From Gigaspora margarita (Eukaryota > Glomeromycota > Glomeromycetes > Diversisporales > Gigasporaceae), in assembly GCA_009809945.1 (NCBI GenBank), contig WTPW01000308.1, positions 373,116 through 437,115 on the forward strand: a DNA stretch of 64,000 nt, given 5' to 3'. Both the position numbers and the translations under genes were made by a program. Of this stretch, positions 54,712 through 64,000 are shown one piece after another. Under the pieces are notes generated by a model that saw only the letters and a program-made list of their open reading frames with translations, did not search any database and was not told where the DNA came from. How positions within the stretch are numbered: the first letter of the stretch is position 1; each line of letters begins with the position of its first letter.

Positions 54712-54933
54712 TATTCATGTTAAGAATATATTGACATTTTATTCAAGTCTTATATTTATAGTCTTTATTGATTCAAAGTGTTTCTTTCAATCACTATTAA
54801 TTTAGTGTTTAAAAATAAATCATGAAATTCATAAGATTAATTCAATCATTACAAAGAATTTATTAGTGTACATTTCGAAATTGTTAAAAATATTTCTATA
54901 TATTACAAAATTACACAAAAGAAAATTCGGATT
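54712..54933. other. Convergent 3' spacer
   Basis: Two genes end here facing each other. Sequence is AT-rich with no other feature. Confidence 0.5.
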
Positions 54934-57648
54934 TTATTTCGCAGTTACTTGAGCGATATAAGCATCTAATTCTTGCGCAATGATTTGATTAGCACATTTG
55001 CTTCTTATTTCACTGGTTTGTTTTGATAAAATATTATATTAACAACAATTCTTATCGTAAAAAAAAAAAAAATGAATGAATTTATAAATTCGTACCGCAG
55101 TAACTGAATATCCTTTAACGCGAGTGCTTCTTGAGCTGCGGCCCTGAAATCTCCTATTTTTATATACAAGCCGGGTCGAACTGCCGGGTCACATTTTTGA
55201 ATGTATTTAGCAGCTTCACTTTGTTGTGTAGCTTTAATACACTCCTCAACAAATGGCTGTAATAATAAAAATTCGATAGATTAGTTAATTTTAGGAATAT
55301 CTAAAAATAATCAATGAAAATAATATCCAAATTTTACTTCATATCCGATAGGTGATTTCTTTTGTTTTGAAAATCGATCCAACTCATCCCACTCTCTCAC
55401 TTCGACTAAAGCCTTTAACTTCATCCACCAGAACCTAATTAAGTGATTTATTAATAATTACAAAATTTTTTCATACACACAATGTCCTTAAAAAAATTTT
55501 TAATAATCACAAACCGTTTATCAGGAATTTTAAAGTCTGATTTAAGTTTATTTGCTTTGTTATGTTGCCTTTCGACAATACACTTGTGAACTGTCTCACT
55601 CAAAGATAACCCAACCAATCGTTGGTTGGTCATTTCTTTTTCAAATTGAGCTTGCATTTGTAATAATTTAATGTTTTCGTCAATAGCCTAAAATGTAAAA
55701 AAAAAGGTTAGAATGGTAATGGTCGACAAACATGAGTAAAAGTAAACAGACAATATACCTTAGCTTCAAAAGAGTGTTCTTTATCATCTTGATACCACTT
55801 CAGTGCAATCTTCAGCTTGTTAATTCTTTCAGTCAAGTCCTAAAGCATGACAATTTTTAGATAATGTAAGAGAAACCATTAAATAATAATTATTTATAAA
55901 ATGCTTACCTTTTGATTATAACTCTCTAATATTGCTATATTAGCACTTTCTACTCGCCTGTCATCCTGATAATAGAAGTCAGTTAAAAGCTTCAAGTCTT
56001 GCTGCTTGCAATATACTTCTAGTAAATTACAAGCCATAGGTTTATTGTTGATGATTCTGAAAAATTCACCAAGTGGAAGCTTTCTCTTGAGATGAAGCAT
56101 TACTAAGTAAACTATTATAAAACAATATAATAAATAATAATTGTCAGTAAAACTTTTTTGAATTATTATTTATTTCAATCTGTACCTAAATCAGTATCAC
56201 CGCTTTCAATTGCCTTTATTAGTGCTAACTCATCCTCTTGCATGCTCATAAGTAGAGGTACTTGATCAGCCGCACGTGGTTCATAATCTAGTAACTAAAA
56301 AAAAAAAACAACTATATATTTATACAAACAATTTAAAAAGATAACAATTATAATCAAAAAATAATATATACTCTTGTTGCTAACTTTGGTTGCCCAACTT
56401 TGTGAGCAGTTCTCGCAATTTCAGCATAAGAAAGACCGGGTTTGTTAGCCAGTTTCTCTACGATCATTCGACAAATTGTTTCCTCGTCATCTGTAGATTT
56501 TTTAATCTATAAAAAAAAAATGAAAATTGAATATACATTGTGAGAGAGATGCTTTTAGATGTTTTATTCTATAAAAACGAAAATTACGAAAATTGAATAT
56601 GTATTATGAAGAGACATTACTTGCCTTTGCGCAGGCCCAATGGATGAGAACTCTATCTGTCCTCATCTTTAAATATTCACAAATTCTTAATGCCAGCAAA
56701 TGATGATGACGGTTTATCAATCTATCGATTAATGCATCTGGCGTAATGCGCGTATATCTAAAAAAAAAATTTTATTATAAATAAATTATCATTCATAGAC
56801 ACGAATGGTTTAAAAATAAAATGATATTAACTGTGTATAAGTCATTGGTACTCCAATTTCGAAATATCGTACAGAATTTAACACTCTCAATATTTGGCAC
56901 ATCTCTACGAAGCGATCAGAGTTATATGACTCAAGAAATGTTTTTCCAAATGCAGCTGCTTTAAGCAGACTTCGTTGCCGCACTTGGTTAAATTCATGAC
57001 CTGCAGCCTCGATACAAGCATCAACGGCATCAGCAAGCTCCGGACGAATGGATCGTATATTTTCATCAGCTTTTGGACTCCGTTTCTAAAACATGAGTAA
57101 AAAGTATTATTTCTGTAATAATAACAAATTTTTTTAGTTTTGGCTTAGAGTTTGGAACAGGTTAAAACTGATTAAACCGGTTTTAACATATGAAAAGAAA
57201 ATTGGTTCCAAGCTCTAGTTTAGGCATTAATTTGCATATTTTCTTACGTCAAAGTGCTCTAAAGCGTCGAATAACATTGCTGCTGGAGCAGTGGAACCTA
57301 TTTTGAAAATTTCTTCGGTAACGTCTACAAGACAGCAAATGTTTCAGCTTACAATGTTTCATCAAAAATAAGAAAAAGAAAAAAAAATATATGTATATAT
57401 AAACATAAACACACTTGGAACTTTCTCTAAAAATTCACATCTATCACTACTAAATATGCGAACACCATCTATCTCAGGAATTAAATATATGGCATCATCA
57501 TAAGGATATCTAACCCAATCACCAAATGGACCAACCATTAAAAGAAGTTTGTCCCAATATAGAACAACTGAGTCAGTACCGCACCTACGTATAAAAATTT
57601 ATTTGATTTCATAAGTATAATTAATTGGTCTATAGAATAAATGTCGAC

Positions 57649-57684
<36 letters not shown>

Positions 57685-59030
57685 CCGTAATAGTAAGAAT
57701 AATGTAATAACATTACTATAATCATTATTCTTATTTTTATTATTATTAATGTTACTATTATTATTAAGCTTTTTTTTTCTTACCAGACCAGCTGTTGCGG
57801 TGGATCTTGTGCTTTTGTGGGAAACTCTGAAAGGTTCTTTTGAAAATCGGTGGAGACAACCATAAGTTTACCTTCATTGGTAAAGAGAGCCAAAAATTTT
57901 CCATTTGGAGATACATCCATTTTGGTGAAGGGACCCTGTTGAAGAAACTGAAAATACAAATTATTTTAAATATTAGCTATTTATGATACGAGGTTGTAAA
58001 AATGGATTGAACACTCACCTGATTCTGAGTCTCTATCACATCAACAGTCAAGATCGTAGAGCCTGTAGCTAAAAGTACTTCCACATGACGGCTTAGTGTA
58101 TACTGAGGTGGAATTAATGTCCAACTATGAGGAGGATCGTCCAATTCTTGTGGCAAAAACAATAATTTATTAAGTCTTTGATATGTGATTTATTAAAATT
58201 CATATTAAAATTTACTTGGATCAGCCATAAGTCGTGGCCTAGGTTCTTCAAAGTTTGTCAGAGCAATTAGTCTAAAATTTCCAGTCAAAGCTACTAGACC
58301 AGTTCCCCAAATCTGACAATCAATAACTAAATGATCCTTGGCTTCCTATGAATAATACAATCTTTCAAATAAGTAAGTATTCACGGTTATGGAAGTAATA
58401 TATTTGTTAATACCCACTTTGCCAAGAGAAAATTGGGTAAAATCGCCATGAATATCATACAATCTTATAGTACCATCTTCCATAACGACAACTAATTGTT
58501 CAACATCGGTCCAACCCATTTTTATAATGCGACCTTTGTCCCACTAGAATGTAAATTCGAACCGAATCAGAAAGATTTCAACAACTTATGAAATAGATTA
58601 AAAATTTCCCACTTGTAATTGTTCCAATAATTTTCCGGCTGACGTATAAAGATAAATTGTAGGTTTAACAGGCTGCTGTTTTTGCAATGCCAAAACTTTT
58701 TTATCATCACGAATCATTGCTACAAAATTAAAAAATCAAAGTCTTTTAAAACAAAATCGCGTATTTTTTTTTAAAACAAACTAGCATACATTTATACGTT
58801 TGTAGAAATTACCTATTGGTCCTCCGAATGGAGCACCGGCTATCATATATTTTGACAAATCCATGTGCTTCCATGACATCCTATATATTTCTTGCTTCCT
58901 AAAACATTAAAAACACGCGTTTTTAAAATGAACGTCAGTGACTTGTCGACAGTACGATTTTTGTTCTAATTAGTTACCTGTAAAAGCGATCTTGCAATTG
59001 GTCCCAATCGGTTGCTGGGTGAGGCGACAT
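54934..59030 (-). CDS. VPS16: VPS16 (HOPS/CORVET core subunit)
   Basis: ATG at 59030 ([18 protein letters not shown], with an in-frame GT donor at 58977), stop at 54934-54936 after [12 protein letters not shown]. About 14 to 16 short exons; recognised blocks are [19 protein letters not shown] (about 58900-58813), [14 protein letters not shown] (about 58715), the beta-propeller region to about 57400, and the alpha-solenoid C-terminal half. That half includes [20 protein letters not shown] (about 56070), [17 protein letters not shown] and [12 protein letters not shown] (about 55630-55515), [18 protein letters not shown] (about 55432), and [19 protein letters not shown] (about 55170). These follow the Vps16_N and Vps16_C order. 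The protein is a scaffold of the class C tethering complexes at the vacuole/late endosome. I saw no stop inside the recognised exons. One intron holds an (AAT)n microsatellite at 57645-57690. I did not fix every boundary. Confidence 0.92.
57645..57690. repeat. (AAT)n microsatellite in a VPS16 intron
   Basis: About 13 near-perfect AAT units, followed by TTATTATTATT-rich sequence to about 57765 that could pair with it. Confidence 0.9.
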
Positions 59031-61599
59031 ACTTGCAGTTCTAAAAGCAGCGATTTCGTTAAGATAGGTTATTATATATATATATATATATATATAATTC
59101 AACTTAAATTATCCAGTAGAGTACGTCAAACTTTTCTTTAAACCGTTATCGTTAATCGTTATTCATAGGAGGACATTCATGTGATTTCTACATAGCCTTT
59201 TCGTGATTGGTTAATTTTATATATAGTTGAATTTAGTCGCAGCAGCGTTAAAATTCATTTAATCATGATAATCTAACAAGGGTTTCACTACAAAAAGAGC
59301 CGGGAATTTGGATAAGATTGGTTATATGAAGCGAAACACAAAAAGTCAGAAAATTAAAAACTTAAATATGTTGAATTATACATCGAACAACACTTGAATT
59401 ACACTATTCAATGCTAATAAATTTAACAAGTAATCAGAATCGATAATAGAAATTACGCATCACTCTCAATATGATTGGCTCGATATCTATCATCTATGAT
59501 CTTATTCTTGATCTCAATGCCCCATTTTACTCTGCTACCAAACAACAATCGTATTTATAAGAAAAACTGCTCTTATGGCTATTCCTTTTAAGTTAATTGT
59601 ACAACGAATGTCTTAAATTCCTGATTTTTTTTTTTTTTTTTACATTCAAAAAATGCCAGATGCATGATAAACATCACGCGTTTTGTTGTATTTGGTAAAC
59701 GTGTCGAAAGAATTATTACATTTTCTAATGTTTTAATCATCTTATTACCTTTTACAAATTTTTTAAATATAATTGAAAAATATTTTTTTTTTGCAAACTT
59801 CGGGTCTACTGGCCTAAAATGTATTCTCGTAAAAAACCACCTTTTATTACCCTAAATAAAATCAAACACAACACGCTTCTTTTATATAAAGGTTTAAAAA
59901 GGTTAAAGAAATTAAATATATGTAGATCGAATAATTCTTCAAGTATTGTTTTTTATGATTTATTAAATTTTTATTTTTTTGATATACTATATATGTAATT
60001 GAAGAAAATCAAATTCACATTGAAATTGAGCGGAAAATAAATGCCGTAAAAGAAAGCACTATCACTAGGATTGGTTGAATAATGGGTAATGGATTATTAA
60101 TAAAAATTTAAAGCTGAGAAAGTACAAGAAAGTGCAAGAAAATTTTTTCTCGAACAAACTTAATTATGAAGCAAGCCAAGTTTTCTTTTTTGGGTTCTGC
60201 TTGCCCAAGAAATAAACTCATTAAATGGATATGGGTCTCCTGGGTTTTATTTAAAAATTCAATTTATTCGAATTTATTCAGAAAAATAATTTATATTCTT
60301 TTTTGAAAATAGGGCAAACCAAGAGAAAAAAAAACACTTGACAACATAAAAAAAGACCTCATTCGACACAGAGATAAAGGAAAAAGCTCAAGAAATCCTC
60401 GATGATTGGTTTTTTTTTTTAAATTAAAAGTTTCCTTGGGCCCTCTACCTAAAGTCTCTTAAATACAAAAGAAAATATTGGTAGGTTCCTTCTTTAAGTA
60501 GACGAGAAAGCTGTGTGCTATTGAGGTTAATGGTGGCCTCTTTGTATGCTAACTCTTTAACTTAAAAATAAAATAGGCTGAACTCTAAACCTTTGAGAAC
60601 TACTTTGGGCACTTTGCATCCAATGAGGAGTTGAGGTCTTGAATGAGCATCCATGTTATTGGCAATGATGTTCGAATTGTTAAATTTTTCAAAAAATTGA
60701 AAAGTGATGGTGTTCACCGCAGGATCACTTCATTCACTCGCAGAAACCATACGCAATAATCTACCAGAAAGTTGGTATAGGATAAATGTATGGAGGTCCA
60801 TCGATATAGCATTCTCGGACATACCATCCGACGTGTTGTTATAAACCTGGTCATAGGATACACCATTATGTGGTCGTAAGCTAATATTTTTAGCTGAAAC
60901 TAAGTATCCTATTAAATCTCTATTTTAGTTTTATTTTATTTTCTTTTTAAGTTTCGATTAATAAATTAGTTTTTAAATTTGTACGATTGAAAAATGAAAT
61001 ATGTAATTCGAAATAAAAATGTAATATAAGTAATATCTAATAAATTAATAAATCGTATCAATAAAATATATTTTTTTAAAAAAAAATAAATTTTCAAGTT
61101 TTTCATTAATAATTTTTTAAAAAGTGTGTACAAAAATAACTAGCAGCATTCTTCGGCATCAATCATCAGGTAATTCATTTCTAAAAATCGCTATAGAGGG
61201 CTACATACTGTAGCTGATAAGGTAACGATTTTTTATTAATGGCTTATAATTTACGATTCGAAATTTTATTTTGGATGTGAAAAGTTTTCACTTTATGATT
61301 AATTGATTACATATTCAATAAAACTGGTACATACTCAATATAACTATTAAATCTAATATCACTTTTATTGAACATATCCTGCCTAGTAGCAAAATCATTC
61401 TCAGGTTCTTAAATTTCTGAAATTTTAATAATTTATAGCATTGATTTAACATTGATTAATTTTTTTTTTAAGTTTAACGCTATTGACTGAAAGTGGGATA
61501 AGTATTTGGGTTTTGGTTATTATCCCAATGAAATAGATGCCCAAGTTCCCAAACTACTAATAATGTCATGATTCAAAAAAAAAGGATTGGACCGCAACC
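59031..61599. other. Intergenic DNA, no supported gene
   Basis: A (TA)n microsatellite at about 59074-59096. The 63-residue frame at 59664-59855 is hydrophobic and not convincing. 60590-60800 has slightly higher GC and may be an old gene fragment, but I recognise nothing in it. Confidence 0.4.
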
Positions 61600-62757
61600 C
61601 TACTGATGAGCGGCTCTAGCTCGAAGAAATTTATTATACTTTTGATTTAGTTTTTTAAATACTGACCTGTCACGTTCTTCAGAGATAGTCAGTTTGACAC
61701 CTTTACCCTTTAGCAATGAAATTGAAGGCTTGTTACCCTCACCAATAATAAAGTCATTAGTTAACAGAGTAGCGAATTGCCTATCTACGGCATCCTTAAC
61801 ATGGATAATGTCTGAATATAAATGATAAATCATTAATGACGTATAAAATTTATAATATTGTAAACTATTAAAATTTCATACTGAAACTTCCAACATGTCG
61901 TTCTACGATGAGTTACTACACTAACACGTCCCTATATAGTTTTAAGATAAATGAGAATTGATTTAAAATGCAATAAATTTTACATGCATAGCGTTCATTT
62001 CACCATGTTACGACCACGACTAAAAATTTTTTTTTAATCGATTACTGTATTAAGTAATTATGTATGCTATTTGTAATTACCTTCGAATTTGATATGCTCG
62101 ATAATCTTGCCAGTTTTTAAATCAATTCTAACAGTATCATTAACTTTGATAATAGGATCAGGATAACGGATTGTACGGCCATCATGTGTTGAATTCCTTT
62201 AGCACCAAATTGAACCCTTTTAACCTTGGCCAATTTATAGGTAGCTTCATCAGCAGTTATTTTATGGATAGTGAACCGACCCTTGGCATCATAAATAAGA
62301 CGGAAATTTTCACCGTTTTTTTCTATGGTGATAACATCTTTATATTCATAAATTAACAAAAAATTAATTAAAATTGAAAAATATTTGTGTTACTTTAAAA
62401 AAAGTAATAAATTATACCCATAAATCCGGCGGATAAGTGCTATCAGTACGGACTTTACCGTCCACCTTTACAAGGCATTGCATTAAAACGCTTTGTACTT
62501 CCTTTTTGATGAGAGCATATTTAAGACGATTTCTCAAGAAAATAACAAGAGATAAACATTCACGAAGCTTATGGGTCCGGGTGATGGTCTTGGAGTCTTT
62601 TTATTTATTATTCTATTATTTAAAAGCTCAATTATATTCGCAAAAAAGGTTTTTAATAAATTATAACACATACATAAGTTCTCGTAAGTTTATCTAACAT
62701 CCAATGACTTGGGGCATTAAGCCACTTCAAATGTTTTTTCGGTCCACGAGCCTATGA
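61600..62757 (-). pseudogene. 40S ribosomal protein S4 (RPS4) pseudogene, introns retained
   Basis: Blocks in order on the minus strand: [20 protein letters not shown] (62757-62690), [20 protein letters not shown] and [20 protein letters not shown] (about 62595-62420), [20 protein letters not shown] (about 62345-62270), [21 protein letters not shown] text in a shifted frame (about 62135-62085), RVSVVTHRR (about 61915), [12 protein letters not shown] and [14 protein letters not shown] (61820-61670). The last exon ends at 61600. Damage: a frameshifting deletion after GAKGI (about 62195), loss of the conserved R-E-R-H around 61900, and substitutions such as KPW to KPS. Introns persist, so this is a duplicated copy rather than a processed one. 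RPS4 itself is a core 40S protein; the working gene must be elsewhere. Confidence 0.85.
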
Positions 62758-63564
62758 AAAAAATCGGATATTATATTAACAATAACTTTGAAGGTTCTTT
62801 TTTTCTTGTTTTTTTACAATGGAAAAAGTGGATCGATTAAATAGGTTTATAAAGTAATGATAATTATTTCAAATAAGCGATAGTGAATAATTGACATTGA
62901 AAATTAGATAAAATTTGGTTTAAAATCCTGATGATTTTGAACAGATGGTATATATTAGGGATGGTAAAAAACGGTTTAACCCATTTTTTATATGTTTATA
63001 ATTGTTTTAAAAAAAGGTTTAAAACATTGAAACTGATGCTGAAATTTAGTTGAGACAACTTTATTTAACGCTAACGATCAATTATAAATTAAAATTTTTG
63101 ATTTCCGTAATGATTTATTAAAAAGCATTTTAAAACATTTTTAAACAATTAAAAATCAAACAACTATCAGTTTTAAAATCACGTTTTAAAACATTTGCCA
63201 TCCCGTTATAAATTTTTTATAAACACCCGTTCTTGTAAATTTTTTTTAAACACTAAGATTCCGCAAAGGCCGGGTAGAGCCGGGTACTAGCAATACCAGT
63301 TCCTACCTCGAGTTTATATTCGGATTTTCAATTCGGATTTAATTCGAATCCAGAAAAATTAGAGAAATTCGGATTTAAATCCGAAGGTCGAATCAATCCG
63401 AATCTTAAGATTTTTGCTCACATTGAGCTTCTGAAACTTGAAAAAATAAAAAACTTGCAATTTATTTTGTACTTCTAGCCAATATAATTTTGCATCTTAT
63501 TTTATTAAACTTGCATTAATATATACAAGATCTGATAACCATAAAGACATAACTAGATAGATCT
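62758..63564. other. Intergenic DNA with a TAGGGATGG foldback
   Basis: 62957-63205 has inverted ends TAGGGATGGTAAAAAACG and AACATTTGCCATCCC with GTTTTAAAAC motifs in both halves, an hAT-style MITE, but no matching duplication. 63330-63410 repeats ATTCGGATT(T/C). No gene. Confidence 0.55.
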
Positions 63565-64000
63565 CTAATCTAAAAATTCTGATATATCGTACCCAAGCAA
63601 ATTTTCATCTTCACCTAGCAATCGAACATGATCTTTAGTTCCATCAGGATATATCAGCTGAACAGATTCAAAGTTTTCAGCACAAAGAACATAAATAACG
63701 CCTTTTCCCTTTTGTTCTGGAGATCCTTTCTTACTATTTCGAGTATCAATAATTGCCCATTCCTTTGCATATTTAAGAATCGAGGCATCTTTTTGATATC
63801 TTAGTTCTTGCAATTTGTCTCCATCTCGCAATAATTCAACGGCCCAGTTATGCTGATCATTTACATAAAAATCTAAGTAGCCCTCTGATACATCTATAGA
63901 AGCATAAATGTCTGCAGGAAGAACTTGCATTGATGCACGGTAGAACTCCATTTGCCATACACGTTCAAGAAGACGACAATCATTACCTACACCCAAGCCT
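63565..64000 (-). CDS. C-terminal part of a Crinkler-like nuclease-domain protein (partial)
   Basis: The frame is open from the right edge and ends at the stop at 63565-63567, so the N-terminus is outside the window. The 143 visible residues include WQMEFYRASMQVLPADIYAS, GYLDFYVNDQHNWAVELLRD (about 60-79), a Lys/Glu-rich turn and AKEWAIIDTRNS. The spacing Y-L-D-F-Y-(I/V)-N ... W-x-(V/I)-E-(L/F)-x-R-D-G ... (I/V)-I-D-F/T-R is that of the PD-(D/E)xK-like domain found in many Crinkler-type proteins, which are abundant in Glomeromycotina. They are proposed to act on DNA or in the nucleus. The usual upstream P-loop NTPase part is not visible. Assignment is by pattern and moderate. Confidence 0.55.
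   Translation of the reverse strand, partial: GLGVGNDCRLLERVWQMEFYRASMQVLPADIYASIDVSEGYLDFYVNDQHNWAVELLRDGDKLQELRYQKDASILKYAKEWAIIDTRNSKKGSPEQKGKGVIYVLCAENFESVQLIYPDGTKDHVRLLGEDENLLGYDISEFLD

Overview
This is a eukaryotic window. It is very AT-rich, its genes have many short exons with GT/AG introns, and more than half of its length is transposable-element debris. The gene set (Mrh4/DDX28-type mitochondrial helicase, VPS16, RPS4, MED17, CINP and SNM1/Pso2 relics, a Crinkler-like nuclease fragment) and the texture fit a fungus. They best fit an arbuscular-mycorrhizal (Glomeromycotina, Rhizophagus-like) genome. That assignment is inference from gene style and repeat content, not from a database search. 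Layout: 1-7945 is a decayed but nearly full-length non-LTR retrotransposon (LINE) on the minus strand, with its poly(A) tail at base 1. A related 3'-tail element interrupts its endonuclease domain and is flanked by 15-bp target-site duplications (TSDs). 8.5-21.5 kb is a gene desert of nested non-autonomous DNA transposons. Several have clear hAT-style 8-bp TSDs (10267-13520, 15983-18444 with two more inside, 20157-21438 with one more inside), and one is Harbinger-like with a TTA duplication (11970-12878). An 803-bp assembly gap lies at 14090-14892. 22-28.4 kb holds dispersed repeats, a tRNA-derived SINE and a broken MED17-like gene. 28.4-32.7 kb is again repeats. 32.7-43.2 kb is the gene-rich core: a membrane-anchored RNase III-like protein that has lost its catalytic residues (minus), a two-exon mitochondrial DEAD-box helicase (minus), an intact 8-exon gene of unknown function (plus), a second unidentified and probably damaged gene (plus), and an SNM1/Pso2 relic (plus). 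43.2-53.7 kb has repeats around a frameshifted CINP-like gene. 53.8-59.0 kb holds a small multispanning membrane protein of bacterial type (plus) and an apparently intact VPS16 gene (minus), convergent. 59-64 kb has an RPS4 pseudogene (minus) and the C-terminal end of a Crinkler-like nuclease protein that runs off the right edge. Most genes look like unrelated single-gene units; nothing resembles an operon or a prokaryotic cassette. The observations most worth following are: (i) the pseudo-RNase III with a transmembrane anchor, double-stranded-RNA-binding domain and five-residue repeat tail; (ii) a set of foldback elements with unrelated termini that share a telomere-like (TTAGGG) core; (iii) large hAT-like elements whose bodies are satellite arrays; and (iv) the bacterial-type membrane protein carried as a four-exon fungal gene.
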